64,000 bases of DNA, from contig JAEYWY010000031.1 in NCBI GenBank assembly GCA_023428695.1, positions 108,761 through 172,760 on the forward strand, in the 5' to 3' direction. Every line of letters starts with the position of its first letter. Position 1 is the first letter of the stretch. The position numbers were made by a program, and so were the translations under genes. The DNA comes from Bacteroidota bacterium. Lineage in GTDB: Bacteria; Bacteroidota; Bacteroidia; Cytophagales; Cyclobacteriaceae. The notes beneath the pieces were generated by a model. That model was not told the origin of the DNA and did not search any database. It worked only from the letters and a program-made list of their open reading frames with translations. Shown piece by piece: positions 45,044 through 53,550 of the stretch.

Positions 45044-45144
45044 CAGGCCTTTCCGGTCCCGTCCCGGTTCATAAAATGAACTCTATTGTAGTATAAGACC
45101 GTTCGGTTACTTACATTTAGGATGCAGAGTTTTTTTTCTCCTGA

Positions 45145-45681
45145 ATGAGGTATTTCGCGCTACTGCTGATTTTTTGTGCGCCAGTTCAGGCTTTTGCACA
45201 GCACAAGTACGGGGTTGAATCATCGCGGCTCACTTTCTTTTCCGATGGAGCCATTGAAGATATCCGTGCTGTCAATACACGTGTGACCAGCATTTTCGAC
45301 GCGACCCGTGGCGACATCGCTATGCTGGTAAGGATCAAGGACTTCCAGTTCGAAAAAAAGCTGATGCAGGTCCACTTCAACGAAAAATTCCTCGAGTCCG
45401 AAAAGTATCCAAAGTCAACGTTCATAGGCAACGTCACGGGCTTCGACCCTCAGAAAAGTGGCGTTCAACGGGTCATGGCTACGGGAAGGTTGTTGATTCA
45501 TGGTGTCGCAAGAGAGATAAAAGTCCCCGGTACTCTCGAACTCAGGGACAACGTCCTTTACCTCAAAACCAAATTCAAAATCAAACTCGCCGACTATGAA
45601 ATCACGATACCACAAATCGTGTGGCAAAATATTGCCGAGGAAGTTGAACTTGATTTGAATATAACATTCACGCGACTATAA
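45145..45681 (+). CDS. YceI-family protein
   Basis: The 178-residue protein has a signal peptide (MRYFALLLIFCAPVQAFAQ) and a lipocalin-like YceI barrel that binds a long lipid chain (isoprenoid or fatty acid). Strands include YGVESSRLTFFSDGAIEDI, KLMQVHFNEKFLESEKYPKS, TFIGNVTGFDPQ and a closing LADYEITIPQIVWQNIAEEV. It is periplasmic. The DUF5777 gene follows after 38 bases from the chosen start, suggesting one transcript with it. Confidence 0.88.
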   Translation: MRYFALLLIFCAPVQAFAQHKYGVESSRLTFFSDGAIEDIRAVNTRVTSIFDATRGDIAMLVRIKDFQFEKKLMQVHFNEKFLESEKYPKSTFIGNVTGFDPQKSGVQRVMATGRLLIHGVAREIKVPGTLELRDNVLYLKTKFKIKLADYEITIPQIVWQNIAEEVELDLNITFTRL

Positions 45682-45719
45682 CGATGCGCAGTGCTTTTTT
45701 ACACTTTACCGTAAACCCT

Positions 45720-46601
45720 ATGCGAACAATCGTATTACTGCTATGCCTTTCTGTAACGACTACATGGGCCCAGGACAGTCTTCTGATGGAACTCGAAAAA
45801 GATAGTCCGGAGGAACAGTCCGTCACATTTGCAACGTTCAAGGGTACACGCATCGTCAATGGCCATTCCGTTGAAACCAAACCCGGACGAACGCTGGAGT
45901 TTATATTTGCGCATCGCTTCGGCGCCATCAACGAAGGCTGGTATGAGATGTTTGGGCTTGATGATGCATTTGTGCGTATCGGACTCGACTACGGCATAAC
46001 TGACCGCCTGTCCGTAAGCCTCGGCCGAAACTCAATCAACAAGACCATCGACTGGTACGCAAAATTCAGAGCCCTCGAACAGAAGTCGGGAAGCGCCAAC
46101 GTCCCGTTTACCGCAACGGTACTTGCGGGGGCTGCATTCAAACTCGAGCCGCGCAAGAATTCCGACGTATCGCCGACATTCCAGACAACGGACCGGCTTT
46201 CGTACACCGGACAGTTGCTGGTGGCGCGAAAGTTTACAGGGGCGTTATCGCTCCAGCTAATGCCAACGATCATTCACAAGAATTCGGTGAATCAGGATTT
46301 CGAGAAAAACACAAACTTTGCTCTTGGCGCAGGAGGCCGGTTGAAGATCACGCCTAGTACGGCTATCACCGGAGAGTACTATCACAACTTTTCGCGTCCC
46401 GACAACTCACCGTTTCACAATTCACTCGGCTTTGGTATCGACATTGAAACCGGCGGTCACGTTTTCCAGCTCGTGTTCACCAACGCCATCGGCCTTACCG
46501 AACGCGCTTTCATCACCGAGACTTTTGACGACTTTTTCGATGGTGATATTCACTTCGGCTTCAACGTAACACGAACGTTCCAGTTCAAACGTAAGGACTG
46601 A
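45720..46601 (+). CDS. DUF5777 beta-barrel protein
   Basis: The start at 45720 gives 293 residues with a signal peptide (MRTIVLLLCLSVTTTWAQ). DUF5777-type barrel strands follow: TFKGTRIVNGHSVETKPG, LEFIFAHRFGAINEGWYEMF, VRIGLDYGITDRLSVSLGRN and SLGFGIDIETGGHVFQLVFT. It is predicted to be an outer membrane protein found in many Bacteroidota next to YceI genes. A role in electron transfer or quinone-linked processes has been proposed for neighbours but is unproven. An ATG at 45684 is possible but lacks a signal. Confidence 0.8.
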   Translation: MRTIVLLLCLSVTTTWAQDSLLMELEKDSPEEQSVTFATFKGTRIVNGHSVETKPGRTLEFIFAHRFGAINEGWYEMFGLDDAFVRIGLDYGITDRLSVSLGRNSINKTIDWYAKFRALEQKSGSANVPFTATVLAGAAFKLEPRKNSDVSPTFQTTDRLSYTGQLLVARKFTGALSLQLMPTIIHKNSVNQDFEKNTNFALGAGGRLKITPSTAITGEYYHNFSRPDNSPFHNSLGFGIDIETGGHVFQLVFTNAIGLTERAFITETFDDFFDGDIHFGFNVTRTFQFKRKD

Positions 46602-46603
46602 CA

Positions 46604-47995
46604 TTGCTGCTGTTTTCGATCATTGCTTATCTCGTCGTGACAATACTCGTGGGTATTTGGGCCTCACGCCGGGTGAAAACATCGGGTGATTTTATGCTCG
46701 CGGGGCGGAGTCTCCCGCTTATCCTGAGTGGAGCCGCATTGTTTGCTACCTGGTTTGGTTCTGAAACAGTATTTGGCGCTTCATCACAATTTCTCGAAGG
46801 TGGCCTCTACAATGTCATCGAGGATCCGTTCGGCGCCGCGCTTTGTCTCTTTCTGTTTGGTCACTTCTTCGCGCGCAAACTTTATAAGCTGCAACTGCTG
46901 ACACTTGGCGATTACTTCAAGGTACGTTTCGGACGACGCGCCGAACTTGTTGCCAGTATATTCCTGGCGCCCCCATACGCGGGATACATCGCAGCCCAGC
47001 TTGTGGCTATGGCGCTTATTCTGAACGTTGTCACCGGAATGGAGATATGGCAGGGTGTCATCGCGTGCGCAGTGGTGGTGACAGTCTATACATACGTTGG
47101 TGGTATGTGGGCAATCTCGATAACCGACTTTATTCAGGGTGTCCTCATCATTGTGGGACTTGTTGTGCTATCCGTTATCCTGGCTGACAAGGCCGGCGGA
47201 GCAGGAGCTGTATTAGCTGACGTTTCACCGGGTACATTCAAATTCCTCCCTTCCCCTGACGCCAAATCCATTCTCGCGTACGTGGCCGCATGGAGCGTCC
47301 TCGGACTCGGTTCGATTCCGTCACAAGATGTATTCCAGCGTTCAATGTCATCGAAATCGGCGAATACAGCGGTATACGCCTGCTACCTGGGCGCGTTTCT
47401 TTATCTCACATTCGCGATGTTGCCGTTGTTTATCAGCCTTTGCACGCGACACCTTTACCCGGAGCAGATCACGGGAGATACACAACTCGTACTACCCAAC
47501 ATGGTGTTGTTGCATACGAATATCTTCGTTCAGATCTTATTTTTCGGATCGCTGATTTCAGCTATTTTGAGTACCACCAGTTCAGCAATGCTGGCGCCGG
47601 CGTCAATATGCGCCGAGAACATTGTGAAACCGATGATGAAAGGTTCAATGACGGACCGACAATTGTTGCTGGTAACGCGTGGGGCCGTGCTCGCTTTCAG
47701 TATCATCGCCAGCATTATGGCGTGCCTGAGGTCCAACATCTATGAACTCGTTGGCGAATCGTCAATCCTGAGCCTTGTTTCGCTTTTCGTGCCCTTGACC
47801 CTAGGGTTGTACTGGCGTCGTGCAAATGGCCGGGGAGCGATCCTCTCAATGGTTACCGGAATGTGCGCCTGGATCGCGTTTGAACAGGTTGAAATGGAGA
47901 TACCATCCCTGGTGCCAGCGACGTTATTAAGCCTTGTTGCTATGATCGTCGGCAGCGTCTGGCCAACCCGGACAAGCACCCAGGTTACCGGCTGA
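46604..47995 (+). CDS. Sodium:solute symporter family transporter
   Basis: The 463-residue membrane protein has about twelve helices and begins LLFSIIAYLVVTILVGIWAS, then the SSS motif ASRRVKTSGDFMLAGRSLP. ATWFGSETVFGASSQFLEGG, IPSQDVFQRSMSSKSANTAV and TTSSAMLAPASICAENIV follow. These match the sodium-coupled solute symporter (SSS) family, and the solute is unknown. The reading frame has no ATG near its homology start. It opens with TTG at 46604, two bases after the DUF5777 stop, so a TTG start is likely. Confidence 0.88.
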   Translation: MLLFSIIAYLVVTILVGIWASRRVKTSGDFMLAGRSLPLILSGAALFATWFGSETVFGASSQFLEGGLYNVIEDPFGAALCLFLFGHFFARKLYKLQLLTLGDYFKVRFGRRAELVASIFLAPPYAGYIAAQLVAMALILNVVTGMEIWQGVIACAVVVTVYTYVGGMWAISITDFIQGVLIIVGLVVLSVILADKAGGAGAVLADVSPGTFKFLPSPDAKSILAYVAAWSVLGLGSIPSQDVFQRSMSSKSANTAVYACYLGAFLYLTFAMLPLFISLCTRHLYPEQITGDTQLVLPNMVLLHTNIFVQILFFGSLISAILSTTSSAMLAPASICAENIVKPMMKGSMTDRQLLLVTRGAVLAFSIIASIMACLRSNIYELVGESSILSLVSLFVPLTLGLYWRRANGRGAILSMVTGMCAWIAFEQVEMEIPSLVPATLLSLVAMIVGSVWPTRTSTQVTG

Positions 47996-48041
47996 ACCAA
48001 CCTTTTTGCCGCAATGTGACCGGAAATTCCGCCCGCATTTC

Positions 48042-48049
48042 TATTTTTG
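48042..48049 (+). promoter_or_regulatory. -7 element upstream of osmC
   Basis: TATTTTTG matches TAnnTTTG and is 57 bases before the OsmC start codon. The -33 region is poor. The leader then contains a 20-base tandem repeat. Confidence 0.4.
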
Positions 48050-48059
48050 GCCTTTCTCT

Positions 48060-48099
48060 GAAGAATCTATTTGAAAAAAGAAGAATCTATTTGAAAAAA
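48060..48099 (+). repeat. Tandem 20-base repeat in the OsmC leader
   Basis: GAAGAATCTATTTGAAAAAA occurs twice without gap (48060-48079 and 48080-48099), just before the OsmC start. This is a recent perfect duplication. It contains an A-rich stretch and a TATTTGA motif, so it may affect translation or promoter choice. Confidence 0.8.
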
Positions 48100-48106
48100 C
48101 GGGATT

Positions 48107-48526
48107 ATGGTCAAGATCGAAATCGACAGAATCGGCGATGGCTTCCACATGGAGGCTCGAAATGAAAATGGTGCAAAGATCGAGATGGATGCCTCACCGG
48201 ATATCGGTGGCACTGACAAAGGCATGCGCCCGATGCAGGTATTACTCGCGGCCATGGGCGGGTGCAGTACCATTGACGTAATCAACATTCTCAAAAAACA
48301 ACGCCAGGAAATCAGAGATATCAAGGTCACCGTCTCAGGAGAACGCGAAAAGGATGCAACGCCATCGCTTTACACCGACGCACACGTGCACTTCCGGGTG
48401 TATGGCAATATTGATGAGGACAAGGTTGGTAAAGCTGTTGAGTTGAGTCTCAATAAATATTGTTCAGTCGCGAAGACGATGGAGCCGACAGCGAAAATCA
48501 CTTACAGTTTTGAAATCATAAAATAG
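48107..48526 (+). CDS. OsmC-family protein
   Basis: The 139-residue protein fits the OsmC/Ohr family of organic hydroperoxide reductases. The first Cys is seen in LAAMGGCSTIDVINILKKQR and the second in VELSLNKYCSVAKTMEPTAK, so both catalytic cysteines are present. It probably detoxifies organic peroxides in the cytoplasm. MetZ follows after 4 bases, so the two are likely cotranscribed. Confidence 0.92.
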   Translation: MVKIEIDRIGDGFHMEARNENGAKIEMDASPDIGGTDKGMRPMQVLLAAMGGCSTIDVINILKKQRQEIRDIKVTVSGEREKDATPSLYTDAHVHFRVYGNIDEDKVGKAVELSLNKYCSVAKTMEPTAKITYSFEIIK

Positions 48527-48530
48527 TCTG

Positions 48531-49715
48531 ATGGAAAACAATCCGAACTTTGAAACGGACGCAATACGCCTTCAACACGAACGCTCTGCTTTTCGCGAAC
48601 ACTCTGTGCCGTTATACCTGACGTCAAGTTTTGTATTTGACGATGCAGAACAGGCGCGCGCGATGTTTGCCGACGAAATCCCGGGAAATATTTACAGCAG
48701 ATACTCAAATCCGAACACGAACGAGTTCATCGATAAGCTTTGCAGAATGGAAGGCACTGAGGATGGCATCGCGACTGCTTCCGGAATGGCGGCTATGTAT
48801 GTTAGCATGACAGCTCTCCTCAAGAGTGGCGACCATGTGCTTGCATGCCGTTCCGTCTTCGGCTCAACTCATCAGATCCTGAATACACTATTTCCGCGGT
48901 TTGGTATTTCGCATAGCTATGCCGATGTAAATCAGCCTGAAACGTGGGAAGGCAAGATCCAGCCTAACACCAGGATGATCTTCGTCGAAACGCCAAGTAA
49001 TCCGGCGCTGGACCTCATCGATCTTGAATGGCTTGGCAAGCTGGCAGCAAAGCACAATCTCATCCTGAATGTTGACAACTGCTTCGCCACCCCGTATTTA
49101 CAAACACCTGCCAGGTATGGAGCGCACATCGTCACACACTCCGCCACAAAATTCATGGATGGTCAGGGCCGCGTGATTGGTGGAGCGATCCTGGGTACGA
49201 AAGAACTCATCAAAGAAATCCGATTCTTTGCACGCCACACCGGGCCATCAATGTCGCCTTTTAACGCGTGGATACTTTCTAAAAGTCTGGAGACTCTTGC
49301 CGTGCGCATGGAGCGTCATTGTCAGAATGCATTGCAACTGGCAACCTTCCTGGAAACGCAGGACAGCGTCTCTGTCGTGAAGTATCCTTTCCTTCCCTCG
49401 CACCCGCAACATGAACTGGCGAAGAAACAAATGCGCCTCGGGGGCGGACTTGTCACCTTTGAAGTAAAAGGCGGACTAGATCAGGGCCGGAGATTTCTCA
49501 ATTCACTGAAGATGATTTCGCACACGCCGAACCTTGGTGACACGCGGACAATCGCCATTCACCCTGCGTCAACGACGCACTCAAAACTTACCGACGAAGA
49601 ACGCGCGGCGGTCGGAATTATGCCCGGCCTGATCCGCATTGCTGTCGGACTCGAAGACATCAACGACATTATTGCTGATGTCCGGCAGGCGTTGCAGGCA
49701 TCACAGGGGAAGTAG
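48531..49715 (+). CDS. metZ: Trans-sulfuration enzyme, O-succinylhomoserine sulfhydrylase-like
   Basis: The 394-residue PLP enzyme belongs to the Cys/Met metabolism family. Marks are YSRYSNPNTNEFIDKLCRME, ATASGMAAMYVSMTALLKSG, TPSNPALDLID and the Schiff-base lysine in THSATKFMDGQG (Lys207), then FARHTGPSMSPFNAW. The GQGRV/I stretch after the lysine is typical of MetZ, which makes homocysteine from O-succinylhomoserine and sulfide. Cystathionine gamma-synthase or -lyase remain possible from sequence alone. It is cotranscribed with osmC. Confidence 0.87.
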   Translation: MENNPNFETDAIRLQHERSAFREHSVPLYLTSSFVFDDAEQARAMFADEIPGNIYSRYSNPNTNEFIDKLCRMEGTEDGIATASGMAAMYVSMTALLKSGDHVLACRSVFGSTHQILNTLFPRFGISHSYADVNQPETWEGKIQPNTRMIFVETPSNPALDLIDLEWLGKLAAKHNLILNVDNCFATPYLQTPARYGAHIVTHSATKFMDGQGRVIGGAILGTKELIKEIRFFARHTGPSMSPFNAWILSKSLETLAVRMERHCQNALQLATFLETQDSVSVVKYPFLPSHPQHELAKKQMRLGGGLVTFEVKGGLDQGRRFLNSLKMISHTPNLGDTRTIAIHPASTTHSKLTDEERAAVGIMPGLIRIAVGLEDINDIIADVRQALQASQGK

Positions 49716-49930
49716 CTTCCTTCGAAAAACGTTTTCGCAAAGCACAGTGGAAAAGGCGCCTGAAAGAGCTGGTGAGTTTCTCATTTCTCATTTCTAATTG
49801 GGTGAGACTCGCAATCCTCTTTGCGCATCTTTGCGCCATTCCCCTTGCGGTGAAAAAAATACCCTCTGATACAGAAACGCAAACGTTCCAGTTACGACCA
49901 AACAAGCTTGCAGCCAGTAGCTAGTCGCTT
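49716..49930. repeat. Intergenic region rich in repeat-like motifs
   Basis: The 215 bases hold a TTTCTCATTTCTCATTTCTA run (49777-49796). Three near-identical CTTTGCG/CCTTGCG words occur at 49819-49825, 49829-49835 and 49843-49849, followed by GTGAAAAA. A third block (49882-49915, minus orientation) also occurs, altered, at 61820-61865. CTTTGCG tracts of this kind are familiar dispersed repeats in Bacteroidota and other phyla. No gene is supported. Confidence 0.55.
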
Positions 49931-51094
49931 CTAATATGTTGGCATTTCCGGATCAATCTCGCGTGCCCATTCAAGGATGCCGCCCTTCAGGTTGTAAAGA
50001 TTGGTGAACCCGTGGTTGGCCTCAAGCCATTGAACCATGTTGCCACTGCGGGCGCCGCTGCGGCAATGAATGACAACCTGCCTGTCCTTAGAAACCCGCT
50101 CGACATTCGACGGTATGTCGCCCTGCGGAATCAACTCGCCACCAAGATTGCAGATGTCGTATTCATGGGGCTCTCTGACATCGATCAGTTGAAAAGACTT
50201 TCCTTCATCCATCATCTGCTTTAATTCCTGTACAGTGACTTCTTTCATGGTGGTATTATTGTTTGTTGAATGTCCCAAAGATTCTTTTTTCCCCGCACTA
50301 ATGCAAAACTCATCGTAGTCGATGAGGGCTTTGATCTGATCGCGGGCATTCAGGTCGCGATACGTAATGATATGCTGATCCATCGAAAGGCTGTCCAGGA
50401 TCAATAGCTTGTTGACCAGCGGGTCCCCCAAACCTGTGACCAGCTTGATAGCTTCATTCGCCTGGAGGCTGCCGATGACACCTGGCAACACGCCAAGCAC
50501 ACCTGCCGTGGAGCAGTCTGGTACGGCGGAAGCAGGAGGCGGGGCAGGGAACAAGTCGCGATAATTCGCCGACCTTCCCGACACCGTTTTGGCGTTGAAC
50601 ACCGACACCTGGCCCTCAAACCTCAGGATACTCCCATACACCAGGGGTTTATCCAGCAGGACACATGCATCGTTTAGCAGATAGCGCGTTGGGAAATTGT
50701 CGGTGCCGTCGATCACGAGATCAAACTGATTGATGATATTGAGCGCATTCTGCGAGGTAATCCGCATGTTGAAAACGACACATTCGATATGCGGATTCAT
50801 CATACGAAGCCGATGCGCTGCCTGTTCTGCCTTGCTTTTTCCTACGTCGTCATTGGTAAAGAGTATTTGCCGCTGCAGGTTCGTAACATCAACGACGTCG
50901 TTGTCTACGATTCCCAACGTACCGACCCCGGCCGCTGCGAGGTAAAGCAACACCGGTGATCCCAGTCCGCCGGCACCCACCACAAGTATTCGGGCGTTAC
51001 GAAGTTTCAGTTGTCCCTCTTCTCCGAATTCGTTCAGGATAATGTGGCGGTGATACCGGATTCGTTCCTCGCGTGAAAGATTCATGTACTTCAA
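49931..51094 (-). CDS. MoeB/ThiF-family adenylyltransferase fused to a rhodanese domain
   Basis: The 387-residue protein has an E1-like adenylation domain: VVGAGGLGSPVLLYLAAAGV, NLQRQILFTNDDVGKSKAEQ, IDGTDNFPTRYLLNDACVLL and the probable active Cys in VPDCSTAGVLGVL. A rhodanese domain follows (VTVQELKQMMDEGKSFQLID, HCRSGARSGNMVQWLEA; its catalytic Cys is in HCRSGA). It should adenylate and sulfurate a ThiS/MoaD-like carrier. The usual zinc-knuckle Cys pairs of MoeB are missing (NYRD in place of CYRC; only one Cys in the second site), so zinc binding may be lost. The stop region lies 216 bases from metZ. Confidence 0.9.
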   Translation of the reverse strand: MKYMNLSREERIRYHRHIILNEFGEEGQLKLRNARILVVGAGGLGSPVLLYLAAAGVGTLGIVDNDVVDVTNLQRQILFTNDDVGKSKAEQAAHRLRMMNPHIECVVFNMRITSQNALNIINQFDLVIDGTDNFPTRYLLNDACVLLDKPLVYGSILRFEGQVSVFNAKTVSGRSANYRDLFPAPPPASAVPDCSTAGVLGVLPGVIGSLQANEAIKLVTGLGDPLVNKLLILDSLSMDQHIITYRDLNARDQIKALIDYDEFCISAGKKESLGHSTNNNTTMKEVTVQELKQMMDEGKSFQLIDVREPHEYDICNLGGELIPQGDIPSNVERVSKDRQVVIHCRSGARSGNMVQWLEANHGFTNLYNLKGGILEWAREIDPEMPTY

Positions 51095-51137
51095 AATTAA
51101 TTATGGTACCTTGTAATTCAATCTTACCCCTTACACG

Positions 51138-51518
51138 ATGAGAAAGATTTTTACTACGGGCGCCCCATGGGAGAGCGTTGTAGGGTATTCGCGTGCGGTT
51201 CGGCTGGGTAACGTACTGGAAATTTCAGGCACGGTCGCAGCCGATGAAAACGGCGTGGTCGCGAAAGGTGACCACTATGGTCAAACGAAATTTATCCTTG
51301 AGAAGATCGGGAAAGTGCTGAAAGATGCGGGTTTCAGCTTCGAAGACGTTGTGCGCACGCGGATGTTTGTTACCGATATTTCACAGTGGGAACAAATCGG
51401 CAGGGCTCATGGCGAAGTGTTTCACACGATCAAGCCGGCAACATCCATGGTTGAAGTGAGTCGCCTGATCGATGATGACTACCTTGTGGAGGTTGAAGTC
51501 ACGGCGAGGAAAGCCTAG
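51138..51518 (+). CDS. RidA-family protein lacking the canonical arginine
   Basis: The 126-residue protein is a YjgF/RidA-fold trimeric protein: NVLEISGTVAADENGVVAKG, FILEKIGKVLKDAGFSFEDV and RTRMFVTDISQWEQIGRAHG. The C-terminal motif reads KPATSMVEVSRL where active RidA has PARS..VEV. The Arg that binds the substrate carboxylate in enamine deaminases (Arg105 in E. coli RidA) is Thr here, so it may be a Rid subgroup with a different role. It is convergent with the lhgO gene and overlaps it by 4 bases. Confidence 0.87.
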   Translation: MRKIFTTGAPWESVVGYSRAVRLGNVLEISGTVAADENGVVAKGDHYGQTKFILEKIGKVLKDAGFSFEDVVRTRMFVTDISQWEQIGRAHGEVFHTIKPATSMVEVSRLIDDDYLVEVEVTARKA

Positions 51519-52714
51519 TTGAGATGCTTCATGGCAAGCTTCGCGACGGTGCTTCCGATTGATAGTGAAGATGTCGCAGCGGGCGAAGGTGCATTGCAGA
51601 CATGGATGGCGCGTGGCTCGTCCAGGATCATGAAGTCGTCGAGTAAACCCCCGGTGCGGTCACACGCCTGGGCGCGAACCCCTGCACCACCTGGTTCCAG
51701 GTCCGACTCTGAAATCTGCGGTATGAGTTTCTGCAGCGCCCTGGTAAATGCTGCCTTTGAAAATGATCGGTACATTTCGCCAAAACCGGTACGCCAGTAT
51801 TTTGCCGCCACTTTGTGAAAACCCGGCCACGAAAGTGTTTCTGAAAACTCCGCCAGGTTGAAGTCCGACTTTTTGTAGCCCTCTCTTCGAAATGCAAGGA
51901 CTGCATTTGGTCCACATTCCACGCCACCGTTTATCATCGTCGTGAAGTGTACACCCAGAAACGGGAAATTGGGATCCGGTACCGGGTAGATAAGGGTTTT
52001 CACCAGGTGTTCCTTGTCCTTCCGAAGTTTGTAGTATTCGCCGCGGAACGGTATGATGCGAACATCCAATTCCCCGGAGGTGAGCCCGGCAATCTTATCT
52101 GAGTACAGACCCGCGCAGTTGACCAGGATCCGGCCTTCATACGACTGCTGGGTTGTGACCACGGTAATGTGATCGGCTGCCGAATGGATGCCGGTGACCT
52201 TTGTCGAGAGTGCAATAGCGCCGCCACCTTCAAGAAACAGTTCGCCGTACTTTTGGGCAACTTTTTTATAATCTACAATACCTGTTTGCGGAACGTGTAC
52301 GCCGGCAACTCCGCTAACGTATGGTTCGTGCTCGGGCAACTCTTCCGCGCTTAGTCGCCGGAGGTTTTGCAAGCCGTTTTCCTGACCGCGCTGGAGAATT
52401 TTTTCGAGCAATGGGACTTCGGTGGCGTCGGTGGCGACGATGATTTTTCCGCAGAGCTTATAGGGAATCCCGTGCGTGTCACAGAACCGGATAAGTTCAT
52501 GGTAGCCATTGATGCAGTTGACAGCCTTGAGACTGCCAGGTTTGTAATAGATTCCGGAATGGATGACGTTGCTGTTGTTACCGGTCTGGTGGGCGGCGAG
52601 CGTCGCTTCTTTTTCGAGGACAATAATTTTCAATGCCGGATTTTCAGCCTGGAGTTTAAGGGCGGTGGCAAGTCCTACTGCCCCGCCGCCTATGACGATG
52701 ATGTCGTAGCGCAC
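51515..52714 (-). CDS. lhgO: L-2-hydroxyglutarate oxidase
   Basis: The 399-residue FAD-dependent enzyme oxidises L-2-hydroxyglutarate to 2-oxoglutarate. It has an FAD-binding N-terminus (YDIIVIGGGAVGLATALKLQ), the TGNNSNVIHSGIYYKPGSL segment characteristic of LhgO, AEELPEHEPYVSGVAGVHVP and TGIVDYKKVAQKYGELFL. The C-terminal GGAGVRAQACDRTGGLLDDF and CNAPSPAATSSLSIG complete the pattern. The start is the ATG at 52714. Confidence 0.93.
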   Translation of the reverse strand: MRYDIIVIGGGAVGLATALKLQAENPALKIIVLEKEATLAAHQTGNNSNVIHSGIYYKPGSLKAVNCINGYHELIRFCDTHGIPYKLCGKIIVATDATEVPLLEKILQRGQENGLQNLRRLSAEELPEHEPYVSGVAGVHVPQTGIVDYKKVAQKYGELFLEGGGAIALSTKVTGIHSAADHITVVTTQQSYEGRILVNCAGLYSDKIAGLTSGELDVRIIPFRGEYYKLRKDKEHLVKTLIYPVPDPNFPFLGVHFTTMINGGVECGPNAVLAFRREGYKKSDFNLAEFSETLSWPGFHKVAAKYWRTGFGEMYRSFSKAAFTRALQKLIPQISESDLEPGGAGVRAQACDRTGGLLDDFMILDEPRAIHVCNAPSPAATSSLSIGSTVAKLAMKHLN

Positions 52715-53030
52715 AGATCGAACGGATTTTGGGGCCGAAAGTAGCGATTAATTATGTAACACAAATTGCGTTGTCGCGCGATGTTTGGCAACCTTGCGCA
52801 CCCATTCTTTTCCTTACACCGCCATTTCCCGAGGTTACCACGGATTTAAGGGTGAATGTGTTAAAATATGGTTGGAATGCACTAAATTCGGGTTAAGCTG
52901 CCGGCAAAATTGGCGAACTTCTTGCCATACCTCTTCATGTGAGAAAAGCTTAAAATTTTAACCATTTTTAAATATGAAGGGGAATACTTTTGTGAATTAC
53001 GTTGGAAAGGTGCTTTTTAAAGACTCCGGT
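52715..53030. other. 316-base intergenic region, no gene seen
   Basis: Nothing coding is evident. A short palindrome TTAAAATTTTAA lies near 52950-52961, and an A/T-rich stretch at 52950-52973 precedes the YfiR gene. These may carry the lhgO and yfiR-like promoters. No terminator-like hairpin stands out. Confidence 0.4.
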
Positions 53031-53534
53031 ATGAAAAAAAAGACGCTGGTCTTACTTATACTCCTCACTGCATTCAACCTGGGCCACGCCCAGAATTATA
53101 AACTGCATTCGCTGTTCATATTCAGTTTCACGCGCTACGTTCAATGGCCCGAATCACATAACACCGGTGACTTCGAAATCGTGGTGCTGGGCGATTCGCC
53201 ATTGCTTGATGAACTGAAAACGATGGCTCAGGCCAAGAAGGTGGGAGATCGAACGATTAAGGTGACGAAGATCAATTCCGTGAATGAAATCGGAAAATGT
53301 CACATCCTTTTTGTCACGCCAGCCAAATCATCGGAGATCACCGAGGTCCTTAACAAGATAAGCTCAAAACCAGTGCTTTTAGTAACGGAAGAGCCGGGAC
53401 TTGGTGCCAGGGGAAGCAATATCAATTTCATCATAAAAGACGGCAAACTAAACTTCGAGCTCAATCAATCAGCGGTGACGAGACAAAACCTTAAAGTAAG
53501 CAATGAACTAAGCCGACTCGCTATCCTGATCTAA
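53031..53534 (+). CDS. YfiR-like periplasmic protein (DUF4154)
   Basis: The start at 53031 gives 167 residues with a signal peptide (MKKKTLVLLILLTAFNLGHA). The YfiR-type domain follows: YKLHSLFIFSFTRYVQWPES, DFEIVVLGDSPLLDELKTMA, KCHILFVTPAKSSEITEVLN and LLVTEEPGLGARGSNINFII. YfiR is a periplasmic repressor of the diguanylate cyclase YfiN in Pseudomonas. Here the next gene (16 bases on) encodes a membrane HAMP-GAF-PAS protein without a cyclase domain, so YfiR may instead tune that sensor. The frame is open upstream to 52974 but lacks a signal there. Confidence 0.87.
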   Translation: MKKKTLVLLILLTAFNLGHAQNYKLHSLFIFSFTRYVQWPESHNTGDFEIVVLGDSPLLDELKTMAQAKKVGDRTIKVTKINSVNEIGKCHILFVTPAKSSEITEVLNKISSKPVLLVTEEPGLGARGSNINFIIKDGKLNFELNQSAVTRQNLKVSNELSRLAILI

Positions 53535-53550
53535 TTCGCAAACCTGACCT

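Larger units (their letters stand above)
44742..45144. other. 403-base intergenic region carrying two tandem small-RNA candidates
   Basis: No protein gene fits here. The region contains two copies of a promoter, a shared 20-base block and a hairpin (separate entries). The remaining sequence (44881-44941 and 45044-45144) shows no gene. It has only a short dyad TTCATAAAATGAA near 45069 and a weak TACATTTA element near 45113 that might serve the YceI gene. Confidence 0.6.
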
